From Spirochaetales bacterium Spiro_01 (GTDB lineage: Bacteria > Spirochaetota > Spirochaetia > Sphaerochaetales > Sphaerochaetaceae), in NCBI GenBank assembly GCA_001604265.1, contig LVBC01000080.1, positions 1-7,285 on the forward strand: a stretch of 7,285 bases of DNA, given 5' to 3'. Below the pieces are notes generated by a model. It was not told where the DNA came from, ran no database searches, and was given only the letters and a program-made list of their open reading frames with translations. Both the position numbers and the translations under genes were made by a program. This document shows positions 1 to 6,633 of this stretch, piece after piece. Numbering within the stretch: position 1 is the stretch's first letter; each line of letters begins with the position of its first letter.

Positions 1-1367
1 ATGAGCCACCCGATATCTGCAAAGAGCGAGAGATCCTTCTTCCTGACCTTGTCGATCACATTCAGCACGCAGGCGACCGAGAGGTGGCTTGTGCCGAGCA
101 TGAAGGACCACTTCATGACCATATTCTGAGTGTAGGTACTGGTTATTTCAGGATTGCCGGTAAGCTCTGGGAAGTTCGAGATGCAGTCGACCATCAGAAG
201 TCTGAATGGAAGAATGTGCTCGATTATCCAGTAGGAGCCGAACCAGGTTCCGGTCATTGCACCCCAGATGACGGTACATGCGCCCATGACGTAGCAGAGG
301 AGCACGAGCTCTGTTGCCTTGCCGAGCTTCCTGTGAAGAAGTGCTGCGACCAGAAGGAAGATGAGGCCGTAGCCGGCATCTCCTATGATCATGGCAAAGA
401 AGACAGCAAAGTAGCAGAGGAACCAGGAGGAGATATCCCTCTCCCTGTAGCCTGGGACGGTTCCGAGGATGTCGTAGATCGGCTGGATGATCCTGACGAT
501 TCCCTTGTGCTTCAGAAGCGTAGGCGGAGCCTCCTCCTCTGTCGGATCGTCTATAAGGTATGCCCAGCAGTTGTCCTTTGCGACCTTCCTGAAATCCTCT
601 ATCCTCTCATCGGGTACATAGCCCTGCAGGAGCGATACACCATCAGTATCCAGTGCAGTTGCACTGACCTTCTCGTACATCTCATCCTGCTCAAGCTCCC
701 TTATCCTGAGTCTGTATGCACTCTCGTAGCAGTTGGCCTCCTCGAAGATGCTGTCGATCTCACCAAGCCTGAGTGCAAGCGAATCGATCTCGCTCTGCAT
801 CTGGGATATCGACATCTCGGGAAGCTCCAGGAGGGATGCCTGAATGGAGCTGTCCAATGGTCTGTCGATGACTGCGACTGCTGCCATCTTGCTGACATCT
901 GCAAGTCTTATGAAGCGGAAGCTGTCGGAGGCCTCCAGAAGCGAAAGCTCCTTCTTTCCAAGTGTGTAGAAGTAGAGTCTCACACCATCAAAAGCGAGTC
1001 TTCTCACCTCTTCGGGGTCGAAGAGTCCCCATGGAGAGTACTTTCCGATATCTGTAGATAGCTTTCTGATCCTGGCCTCTGCCTCATTGCGCTCAGAGAA
1101 GAGAGAAACGAGCTTGCTGTGGGTTCTCTCGAACTCCTCTGAACTGAGCTCCTTCTGCTCATAGCTCTTCTTCTTTCTCTTCGCTTCCATTATCTGGGAG
1201 AGTGTGCTCGAAAGTGAGGCAATGTCCTTGCCGATGCTCTCGATCCTTTCACCTCTTCTGACAAGGCCCGAAATGTGCATGAGTCCAGCTTCGCGAAGAG
1301 CTGAAAGCAGACCGTCCCTGTTCTTTTCAGTGGCGACGACCGTCACTGTATACATGCGTTCTATCAC
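1..1367 (-). CDS. atpI: V-type ATPase subunit I (a subunit), C-terminus outside window
   Basis: Membrane stator subunit that, with the K ring, forms the ion path of the V-type ATPase. The first 455 residues are visible, and the gene is open to the window edge. Residues 1 to about 300 are the cytoplasmic arm, with charged helical stretches near 38-110 and 190-235 and the family motif GYVP at 249-252. The membrane part begins near 316, with the hallmark G-D-A-G-Y-G at 329-334, G-T-W-F-G at 373-377, and a G-x-x-H-L at 425-429. I expect roughly 150-190 more residues, including the helix with the essential arginine, so that residue cannot be checked. The start is taken as GTG because AAAGGAGG lies 5 bases upstream; an in-frame ATG four codons later is 17 bases from that site. 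The GTG directly abuts the atpD stop codon, suggesting coupled translation. The identity is certain at family level; ion type is not determinable. Confidence 0.95.
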   Translation of the reverse strand, partial: MIERMYTVTVVATEKNRDGLLSALREAGLMHISGLVRRGERIESIGKDIASLSSTLSQIMEAKRKKKSYEQKELSSEEFERTHSKLVSLFSERNEAEARIRKLSTDIGKYSPWGLFDPEEVRRLAFDGVRLYFYTLGKKELSLLEASDSFRFIRLADVSKMAAVAVIDRPLDSSIQASLLELPEMSISQMQSEIDSLALRLGEIDSIFEEANCYESAYRLRIRELEQDEMYEKVSATALDTDGVSLLQGYVPDERIEDFRKVAKDNCWAYLIDDPTEEEAPPTLLKHKGIVRIIQPIYDILGTVPGYRERDISSWFLCYFAVFFAMIIGDAGYGLIFLLVAALLHRKLGKATELVLLCYVMGACTVIWGAMTGTWFGSYWIIEHILPFRLLMVDCISNFPELTGNPEITSTYTQNMVMKWSFMLGTSHLSVACVLNVIDKVRKKDLSLFADIGWL

Positions 1368-1979
1368 CTAGGCCTCCTTTACAAGCTTCTTCTTTGCTAT
1401 CTTGCCGCGAACGACAGCCGCGGTCTGCTGATCACCGATATAGATACCGATTCTTCTGATATTCTCCTTGGCCTCTGGAATCTTCACCTTCTCGAAGAGG
1501 TTGACTCTCTGAGTGGTGGTCCTGAGTTCCTTGCCAAGCAGTGCTATCTGCTCCTCAAGGGTCCTGATCATGGCATCGTACTTCGCACAGTCCTTCAGTG
1601 CGACAATGCCACGGTCGACCCAGAGCGGGTATTCATACAGGTCATAGGGAATATTCACGAATGTCAGCTCCTCGAAGACCGGGATCTTGACACCTGCGAT
1701 GTTTCCAGTGCCCTTTCTGATGGTATCTACAACGACGAGTCTCTCTATGCTGTGGAGAGTATCGAAGGAGGGATTCTCTCCGAAGACAGCGATCCACGAC
1801 TGAAGCGCTCCGATTGCCCTCTTCTGGGCCTCTCTGAGCTCGACGATCTGTGTCTCTATCTGTCTGATAACAGACTGAAGCTGCTGTTTCTTCAGCTGGA
1901 GCGTCGGCAGATATCTCTGGAACTGCTTCAGCGAATCCTTCTGCTTCTTCTGTTCATTCTTCGTCAGTTTGACTGCCAT
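1368..1979 (-). CDS. atpD: V-type ATPase subunit D (central shaft)
   Basis: Central rotor shaft subunit, an antiparallel coiled coil that turns inside the A3B3 head. The protein has 203 residues, the usual length. The N-terminus MAVKLTKNEQKKQK followed by RYLPTLQLKKQQLQ (22-35) is the strongly conserved family opening, and residues 1-65 form the first long helix. A variable middle part (about 66-115) follows, then the second helix, with the conserved R-V-N-x-F-E-K-V-K-I-P at 158-168. The C-terminus is basic (KIAKKKLVKEA). The gene lies 18 bases after atpB and its stop TAG touches the atpI GTG. The AAGGAG ribosome site is 12 bases from the ATG, longer than for its neighbours, with a decoy ATG in between. 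No F or G gene intervenes before atpI, unlike archaeal operons. The call is very secure. Confidence 0.97.
   Translation of the reverse strand: MAVKLTKNEQKKQKDSLKQFQRYLPTLQLKKQQLQSVIRQIETQIVELREAQKRAIGALQSWIAVFGENPSFDTLHSIERLVVVDTIRKGTGNIAGVKIPVFEELTFVNIPYDLYEYPLWVDRGIVALKDCAKYDAMIRTLEEQIALLGKELRTTTQRVNLFEKVKIPEAKENIRRIGIYIGDQQTAAVVRGKIAKKKLVKEA
1373..1380 (-). promoter_or_regulatory. atpI ribosome binding site within atpD
   Basis: AAAGGAGG on the minus strand inside the last codons of atpD, five bases before the GTG of atpI. It is the strongest ribosome site in the window and decides for the GTG start over the ATG four codons later. Confidence 0.8.
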
Positions 1980-1997
1980 CTAGAACTGCATCTCCTT
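1980..1997 (-). promoter_or_regulatory. atpB-atpD junction: ribosome site with decoy ATG
   Basis: AAGGAG (1992-1997) follows the atpB stop directly. It is at once followed by ATG CAG TTC TAG and then the true atpD ATG. The first ATG abuts the ribosome site, too close for normal initiation; the true one is 12 bases away. The conserved AtpD N-terminus shows which ATG is used. Confidence 0.65.
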
Positions 1998-3290
1998 TTA
2001 CTTCGGCCAATACTTTGAAATGAGATCGGTCTTGAGACCTGTCTCGTTCTTCTCAAAACAATCGGCAAGGATCTGCCATCCCAGATCGAGAGCCTCTTCA
2101 AGCGGGATATTGACGGAGAGGTCCATCAGCTTGGTCTCGAAGAGAGCACCGTACTTGAGAAGCTTCTCGTCCCACTCGCTCATCGTGAAGCCCATGCTCT
2201 TCTTCTCTACGGAGTCCTTGAAGGCTGCGTAGAGCTTGATCATGGCGTCCATCAGGGCTCTGTGGTCGTCCCTGGTATCCTTGTTTACCTGCTGCTTGAG
2301 TCTCGAGAGGGATCCGAATGGCTCGATGTGTCCGTTCTTCAGGTAGTACTGACCCTCTGTGATGTAGCCGGTGTTGTCAGGTACCGGATGCGTTACGTCA
2401 TCGCCAGGCATCGTGGTGACACCGAGGATGGTGACGGAACCTGCGGAGTCGAAGTCGACAGCCTTCTCGTATCTGGATGCGAGAGCCGAGTAGAGATCGC
2501 CTGGGTAGCCTCTGTTGGAAGGTACCTGTTCCATTGTGATGGCTGTCTCCTTGAGAGCGTCGCAGAAGTTCGTCATATCGGTGAGCAGAACGAGAACGTT
2601 CTTTCCATCGAGAGCGAAGCGCTCTGCAACAGCAAGCGACATATCCGGAACGAGAGTACATTCGACAGTAGGATCGGATGCCGTGTGGATGAACATGATG
2701 GTACGGGACATTGCACCACTGCTTTCAAGCGTATCCTTGAAGTAGAGGTAGTCATCGTACTTGAGTCCCATGCCTCCGAGAACGATGATGTCGACCTCGG
2801 CCTGCATTGCGATTCTTGCAAGCAGCTGGTTGTACGGCTCACCTGAAACGGAGAAGATAGGAAGCTTCTGGCTTCTTACAAGGGTGTTGAAGACATCGAT
2901 CATCGGGATACCGGTCCTGATCATGTTCTTCGGGATGATTCTCTTTGCAGGGTTTACAGAGGGACCACCGATGTTGATCATGTTCTCTGTCAGGGCCGGG
3001 CCCTTGTCACGGGGCTCGCCTGCGCCGTTGAAGACTCTGCCAAGGAGGTCATTGGAGTAGCTGACACGCATTGGAACACCAAGGAACCTGACACTGTCGC
3101 CGGTGCTGACGCCCTGGCCTCCGGCGAATACCTGGAGAGAGACAAGGTCATGGTCGAGCTTGATGACGTTGGCATAGCTCTTTCCGGAGGAGGTGGTGAT
3201 CTCGGCAAGATCGCTGTTTCGTACCCCCTCTGCCCTTACGGTAATTACGTTACCGACGATTGATTCAATCTTAGTATAGATCTTCTGCAT
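1998..3290 (-). CDS. atpB: V-type ATPase subunit B (non-catalytic head subunit)
   Basis: Non-catalytic head subunit that alternates with A in the A3B3 hexamer. The protein has 430 residues, slightly short of the 435-465 typical of the family. It has an N-terminal beta-barrel (about 1-75), then a nucleotide-fold domain. The P-loop position reads [10 protein letters not shown] (147-156) and lacks the GKT of a working Walker A motif, as expected for B. L-L-T-D-M-T-N at 235-241 is the Walker-B-like strand, and the [12 protein letters not shown] stretch at 294-305 is typical of the family. S-L-S-R-L at 327-331 carries R330, which by family knowledge is the arginine that reaches into the A active site. 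The C-terminus ends KYWPK. The ATG lies 3 bases after the atpA stop. It has only a weak, split ribosome site (AAGG and AGG within the atpA tail), so coupling to atpA translation is likely. Confidence 0.97.
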   Translation of the reverse strand: MQKIYTKIESIVGNVITVRAEGVRNSDLAEITTSSGKSYANVIKLDHDLVSLQVFAGGQGVSTGDSVRFLGVPMRVSYSNDLLGRVFNGAGEPRDKGPALTENMINIGGPSVNPAKRIIPKNMIRTGIPMIDVFNTLVRSQKLPIFSVSGEPYNQLLARIAMQAEVDIIVLGGMGLKYDDYLYFKDTLESSGAMSRTIMFIHTASDPTVECTLVPDMSLAVAERFALDGKNVLVLLTDMTNFCDALKETAITMEQVPSNRGYPGDLYSALASRYEKAVDFDSAGSVTILGVTTMPGDDVTHPVPDNTGYITEGQYYLKNGHIEPFGSLSRLKQQVNKDTRDDHRALMDAMIKLYAAFKDSVEKKSMGFTMSEWDEKLLKYGALFETKLMDLSVNIPLEEALDLGWQILADCFEKNETGLKTDLISKYWPK

Positions 3291-3293
3291 ACT

Positions 3294-5018
3294 TTACCTG
3301 ACCTTTCCCTTGTACAGCGCGATGAGAGCGCTCTTCATCTTCTCGTACTCTGGGCTATTCTGAGGTACGCCATTCCAGTCGAGGAAGGCCTGGCGGAGCT
3401 GGTTGAAGAAGCTTCTTACTTCGTTCTTCTCCTCGAAATCGTAGTCGGACATCAGGATGTCGTGCATTACGCCGAAAGTGTCCTGCTGTCTCTCTACAGG
3501 GGCAGCTGCATCGACTGCATCGAAGGAGTTCTGCTGCAGATATGCGGCATCGAGAAGCTCGCCCTTCTGGTATGTGATGTAGTCCTCTGTGGAGGTACCC
3601 TCCTCACCTACGACCTTCATCATCTGGTTGACCTCGTTGGACCTTCTGAGAATTGCTCCGGCCTCGGCAACCTGCTTCGAATCGATGATGCCTTCATACT
3701 TCGACCAGGAGTCAAGTGGATGGATTGCAGGATACTTTCTGGCATCGGACCTCTCTCTCGAAAGACCGTGGAAGGCTCCGACTACCTTGAGTGTTGCCTG
3801 GGTAACAGGCTCCTCGAAGTTTCCGCCTGCAGGAGATACTGTACCGCCGATGGTCACAGAAGCTGTCCTTCCATCCTTCAGCCTTACCTTTCCAGCTCTC
3901 TCGTAGAACTCTGCGATCCTGGATTCGAGATAGGCAGGGAATGCCTCCTCACCTGGAATCTCCTCGAGTCTTCCGCTCATCTCTCTCATTGCCTGTGCCC
4001 AGCGCGATGTGGAGTCAGCAAGCATGAGGACATCGAGGCCCATGTTCCTGTAGTATTCTGCCATCGTGACGGCTGTGTATACGGAGGCCTCTCTTGCTGC
4101 AACAGGCATCGAGGAGGTGTTGCAGATGATGATGGTCCTCTCCATGAGGGACTTGCCGGTCTTCGGGTCGATGAGCTCAGGGAACTCCTTGAGGATCTCG
4201 ACGACCTCACCAGCTCTCTCACCACAGGCTGCGATGATTACGATATCGACATCGGAGTTCTTGGACTCCATGTGCTGGAGGACTGTCTTTCCTGCGCCGA
4301 ATGGGCCAGGAGTACAGAAGGTACCGCCCTTTGCAACCGGGAGGAAGGTATCGATGATCCTTACCTTGGTCACCATCGGCTCTGTAGGTCTGAGTCTCTC
4401 CTCATAGCATTCGATGGCCTTCTTTACAGGCCAGGTGAATACCATCGTAAGCTCCTTCCTGGCACCCTTCTCGTTTTCAATGGTGCAGATATTTGCTCTG
4501 ACATTGTAGGAGCCGGATGGAACGATATTAACGACCTTCCACTCGCCCTGAAGGTCGAATGGGACCATTATCTGGTGTGTGAATACGCCCTCTGGTACTG
4601 TTCCGATGGTGTCGCCTGCCACGACAGTGTCACCGACCTTGGAGACTGGTGTGAAATCCCAATCCCTGTCGGGAATTGCATTGAGGTAGACACCTCTCTG
4701 CAAGAAGAAGCCGCACTGCTCTGCCAATGCTGGAAGAGGGTTCTGCAGTCCATCGTAGATCTGTGTAAGGAGTCCTGGGCCAAGCTCTACAGAGAGAAGC
4801 TCACCAGAGAACTCTACCCTGTCGCCGACTGCAACGCCATCGGTCATCTCATAGACCTGGAGAGCAGCAACGCCATTGTTGATCCTGATTACCTCACTCT
4901 TGAGACGGGTATCGCCTACAACGATGTAGCCGACCTCGTTCTTCGCGATGGCATTCTCGAACTCTACGTTAACCATGTTGCCGTTGACACTGACAACATG
5001 ACCTATGTTGTTTGCCAT
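3294..5018 (-). CDS. atpA: V-type ATPase subunit A (catalytic)
   Basis: Catalytic subunit, which hydrolyses ATP to pump ions or makes ATP when run in reverse. The protein has 574 residues, close to the 575-600 norm. It has an N-terminal beta-barrel (1-70) and the A-specific inserted bulge region (about 110-200). Walker A G-P-F-G-A-G-K-T at 238-245 contains K244. G-E-R at 266-268 contains the catalytic glutamate E267. The Walker B strand ends at D335 (LMLADSTSRW), and the signature SGRLEEIPGEEAFPAYL is at 348-364. The alpha/beta family signature P-A-I-H-P-L-D-S-W-S is at 430-439. Where many eukaryotic A subunits have a redox-sensitive Cys in the P-loop, this one has Ala242. The start is set by AAGGGG about 10 bases upstream, formed partly by the TAA of the preceding gene. 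All catalytic residues are present, so the enzyme should be active. Confidence 0.98.
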   Translation of the reverse strand: MANNIGHVVSVNGNMVNVEFENAIAKNEVGYIVVGDTRLKSEVIRINNGVAALQVYEMTDGVAVGDRVEFSGELLSVELGPGLLTQIYDGLQNPLPALAEQCGFFLQRGVYLNAIPDRDWDFTPVSKVGDTVVAGDTIGTVPEGVFTHQIMVPFDLQGEWKVVNIVPSGSYNVRANICTIENEKGARKELTMVFTWPVKKAIECYEERLRPTEPMVTKVRIIDTFLPVAKGGTFCTPGPFGAGKTVLQHMESKNSDVDIVIIAACGERAGEVVEILKEFPELIDPKTGKSLMERTIIICNTSSMPVAAREASVYTAVTMAEYYRNMGLDVLMLADSTSRWAQAMREMSGRLEEIPGEEAFPAYLESRIAEFYERAGKVRLKDGRTASVTIGGTVSPAGGNFEEPVTQATLKVVGAFHGLSRERSDARKYPAIHPLDSWSKYEGIIDSKQVAEAGAILRRSNEVNQMMKVVGEEGTSTEDYITYQKGELLDAAYLQQNSFDAVDAAAPVERQQDTFGVMHDILMSDYDFEEKNEVRSFFNQLRQAFLDWNGVPQNSPEYEKMKSALIALYKGKVR

Positions 5019-5032
5019 ATGATTCTATCCCC

Positions 5033-5572
5033 TTACTGGAATATCTGTGTTCTCAAATTGCCGAAGAGTCTTTCGAACTCGGCATTTCCTCTGTCAAGGT
5101 CGAAGAGAGAGAGCCTGGAAAGGATCTGAAGTCTCAGTGAATAGCTGAGAAGGAATGTCAGGTCAAAGTAGTGACCATTTCCAACATGCTCTTCGAGATA
5201 GTCCCAGTAGAGCGAGAGGATTATCCTCTCTCCCTCAAGTGGATTATCCTCCGAGACTGCCTTCCTTACCCTCTCGGTGATCCTCGACTCCCTGTCGCCC
5301 TTGTTCTCGTACCTTGCATCCTGGAACTGGAGCCTTGCAGCTCTCTGGGAGGCAAGCTCCTTCTCCACCATGCTCCTGAAGTGCGTGAAGTCCTTCATGA
5401 AGGCTCCAGAGCAGGTTCCGGTCCCAGATAGGGTCGCATTCTCGAGCTGGATGTAGTCACGCTCGCTTACCTTTCCCTTGCATATGGAAAGGAACTCGCT
5501 GTGGCTCATGTACTCCTTCATGTCCCTTCTGAGCATCGGTAGAGTGGCGACCAGATAGTAGTACTCTGACAT
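5033..5572 (-). CDS. DUF2764-family protein of the V-ATPase operon, possible reduced subunit C
   Basis: A 179-residue protein of the DUF2764 type, recognised by its opening SEYYYLVATLPML (2-14), the N-P-L-E-G-E motif at 110-115, and the region from W123 to Y144 with HYFDLTFLLSYSLRLQIL. It looks almost wholly helical and soluble; I see no signal peptide, membrane segment or catalytic motif. No biochemical role is established for the family that I know of. Its place between atpE and atpA is where archaeal-type operons encode subunit C, the funnel joining shaft D to the membrane ring. The aromatic-Leu start resembles the opening of C subunits, but C is about twice as long (340-380 residues). I infer a structural, C-like role. 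The gene starts 13 bases after atpE with AGGG six bases before the ATG, and ends 14 bases before atpA. The family call is firm; the C-like role is a guess. Confidence 0.85.
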   Translation of the reverse strand: MSEYYYLVATLPMLRRDMKEYMSHSEFLSICKGKVSERDYIQLENATLSGTGTCSGAFMKDFTHFRSMVEKELASQRAARLQFQDARYENKGDRESRITERVRKAVSEDNPLEGERIILSLYWDYLEEHVGNGHYFDLTFLLSYSLRLQILSRLSLFDLDRGNAEFERLFGNLRTQIFQ

Positions 5573-5585
5573 CTTCTACCCTATA

Positions 5586-6170
5586 TCAACCAATGATCTC
5601 TTTCAGTGCAGGTGAGAGAGCTGGCCTGAGAAGACCTGCAACCTCTTCTGCAGAAAGGTCTACGTAGCCACTTCCATCCCTGCTTGTGATCCTGATACCG
5701 CTCTCTACACTGCTGTTGGCCCTGATCACAAGACCGTTCTGGAGCTCCTTTGCAAGCTGACCCTTGACAGCAGCAGCTACAGCGTCGGCATCTGAAGGAG
5801 ATACTTCGAAGACAGAGTCCTTGACCTCGGCCTCGACTGCCTTGGTGACAAGTCCTGCAAGGAGGGCGGAATCCATGCTCCTGGCCACATCTGCGGCAAG
5901 GATCCTTCCGAACTGCTCCTCGATCTTCTTCTTCAGAGAGAGAGAAACATCCCTTGCAGCCTGTGAAAGAGCAGCTCTGGCACTCTGGTCCCTGAGGGCA
6001 CATTCACTCTCGGCGTCAGCAATGAGCTTTGCGCTCTGCTTCCTGGCATCCTCGAGAATCTTGCCAGCTTCCGCCTTTGCCTTGGCAATGATATCGTCGG
6101 CCTGCTTTCGGGCCTCATCGATACCTTCCTTGCGGATAGAAGCTACCAGATCCTGAATCTGTTGTTCCAT
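5586..6170 (-). CDS. atpE: V-type ATPase subunit E (peripheral stalk)
   Basis: Peripheral-stalk subunit that keeps the A3B3 head from turning with the rotor. The protein has 194 residues, within the usual 180-210. Residues 1-100 are a long Ala/Lys/Glu-rich helix suited to a coiled coil (repeats such as ADDIIAKAKAEAGKILEDA at 25-43). Residues 105-194 form the compact C-terminal domain that caps the head, including S-R-D-G-S-G-Y-V-D near 163-171. In archaea E pairs with subunit G/H; no such gene is seen here, so the partner is unknown. The gene is first in the visible operon, with AAAGGTGG six bases before the ATG and the AT-rich promoter region upstream. The sequence is less conserved than A, B or D, and the call rests on position plus domain pattern. 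Confidence 0.9.
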   Translation of the reverse strand: MEQQIQDLVASIRKEGIDEARKQADDIIAKAKAEAGKILEDARKQSAKLIADAESECALRDQSARAALSQAARDVSLSLKKKIEEQFGRILAADVARSMDSALLAGLVTKAVEAEVKDSVFEVSPSDADAVAAAVKGQLAKELQNGLVIRANSSVESGIRITSRDGSGYVDLSAEEVAGLLRPALSPALKEIIG

Positions 6171-6176
6171 ATATAA

Positions 6177-6184
6177 CCACCTTT
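6177..6184 (-). promoter_or_regulatory. atpE ribosome binding site
   Basis: AAAGGTGG on the minus strand, six bases before the ATG at 6170. It is a strong match with normal spacing and fixes the atpE start at the beginning of the operon. Confidence 0.8.
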
Positions 6185-6214
6185 AAAAAATTATTTGCCG
6201 TTTGCAACTCGTTA

Positions 6215-6243
6215 ATTCTAGCTTGTAATTGGTTTTCTGAAAA
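6215..6243 (-). promoter_or_regulatory. Candidate promoter 2 for the ATPase operon
   Basis: TTTTCA (6238-6243), a spacer of exactly 17, then TAGAAT (6215-6220) on the minus strand: 4 of 6 and 5 of 6 matches to the housekeeping consensus. The predicted start is near 6208, a leader of about 37 bases. It could act instead of, or along with, candidate 1; the region is AT-rich, so chance matches are likely. Confidence 0.35.
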
Positions 6244-6252
6244 TATTATTAT
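6223..6252 (+). promoter_or_regulatory. Candidate promoter for the GIY-YIG-like gene
   Basis: TTGTAA (6223-6228), an 18-base spacer, then TATTAT (6247-6252) on the plus strand, matching the consensus at 4 and 5 of 6 positions. It overlaps both minus-strand candidates, so divergent transcription units would compete for polymerase here. The leader to the ATG at 6307 would be about 45-50 bases. Confidence 0.4.
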
Positions 6253-6279
6253 ATCCCAAAAAATACAAAATTGGTGCAA
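6248..6279 (-). promoter_or_regulatory. Candidate promoter 1 for the ATPase operon
   Basis: A perfect TATAAT -10 hexamer on the minus strand at 6248-6253. The best upstream -35-like hexamer, TTGCAC (6274-6279), is 20 bases away, longer than the usual 16-18, so the -35 is weak or the promoter needs an activator. The predicted transcript start is near 6241, giving a leader of about 70 bases before atpE. Confidence 0.45.
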
Positions 6280-6294
6280 ATACGACCTTTTTTC

Positions 6295-6299
6295 AGGTG
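6295..6299 (+). promoter_or_regulatory. Ribosome binding site that fixes the GIY-YIG-like gene start
   Basis: AGGTG on the plus strand, seven bases before the ATG at 6307. The reading frame stays open upstream to a TTG at 6271, but that codon has no ribosome site before it and lies in the promoter region, so the ATG is preferred. Confidence 0.6.
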
Positions 6300-6306
6300 C
6301 GATCAT

Positions 6307-6633
6307 ATGGACAATGCGAAGATGTTTGGAGAGATGAATGACTACTGCATCGGGAAAACAGCCCGAGGCGTTTACAGAATCTACAACCTGAAGACCGATA
6401 GAAGCTACTTCGGAACAACAGAGGACATAGTAAGGACAAGGGCCGAGGAGCGCTTCAGGCTGGATCTGGGATTGCACTCTTCAAGAGAGCTTCAGAAGGA
6501 CTATGCAGAGACCGGCCTTGAGCTCTTCGTCATAGATATGGCAAGAGAGGCAGAGGAGGGAGAAAGCCTTCCTCTCCTCCTTGACGAGGTGATCGCAGAG
6601 GCTACTGCTGCAGGGCTCTCTCTCTATCACTGA
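6307..6633 (+). CDS. Small GIY-YIG-like protein
   Basis: A 108-residue soluble protein that looks like a single GIY-YIG nuclease domain with nothing attached. The G-V-Y of the first motif is at 21-23 and the Y-F-G of the second at 34-36, eleven residues apart as usual. H57, L-Q-K-D-Y at 62-66, F74 and a Glu near the end (E94 in [10 protein letters not shown]) follow the order of small phage-like and bacterial GIY-YIG proteins. The family's catalytic Arg usually sits ten residues after the second-motif Tyr; here that position is T44, flanked by R43 and R45. Activity is therefore uncertain, and a DNA-binding or degenerate role is possible. The gene is divergent from the ATPase operon and overlaps the convergent uridine phosphorylase gene by 32 bases. 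Base and codon use resemble its neighbours, so recent transfer is not evident. The family call is moderate; the biological role is unknown. Confidence 0.6.
   Translation: MDNAKMFGEMNDYCIGKTARGVYRIYNLKTDRSYFGTTEDIVRTRAEERFRLDLGLHSSRELQKDYAETGLELFVIDMAREAEEGESLPLLLDEVIAEATAAGLSLYH

Larger units (their letters stand above)
6171..6306. other. AT-rich divergent intergenic region
   Basis: The only real intergenic stretch in the window (136 bases), clearly more AT-rich than the genes on either side. It separates divergent atpE and the GIY-YIG-like gene and contains the promoter candidates in both directions. The heptamer AATTGGT occurs twice on the plus strand, at 6227-6233 and 6269-6275, 42 bases apart. 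I see no tRNA, small RNA or strong terminator here. Confidence 0.7.

Noticed and set aside
84..1061. A 325-codon open frame on the plus strand opposite atpI
   Set aside because: The minus strand reads as AtpI throughout with all family motifs; the plus-strand translation has no family resemblance and is a shadow.
3462..5129. A 555-codon open frame on the plus strand opposite atpA and the DUF2764 gene
   Set aside because: It is antisense to a firmly identified catalytic subunit, its translation is rich in Cys, Leu and Asp with no recognisable domain, and it is explained by codon bias in atpA, which leaves few antisense stops.
6194..6208. Short inverted repeat TTGC-N5-GCAA in the atpE leader
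   Set aside because: The stem is only four bases in an AT-rich stretch, with no family of leader elements that I recognise; it is not enough to call a riboswitch or operator.
6271..6306. Upstream extension of the GIY-YIG-like gene from a TTG at 6271
   Set aside because: No ribosome site precedes the TTG, while the ATG at 6307 has AGGTG at good spacing, and the extra residues add no motif.
6551..6580. Purine-rich then pyrimidine-rich stretch that could fold into a hairpin near the end of the GIY-YIG-like gene
   Set aside because: The stem is interrupted by a bulge, no T-run follows on either strand, and it lies within coding sequence (Glu-rich then Leu-rich codons), so it is not a convincing terminator.
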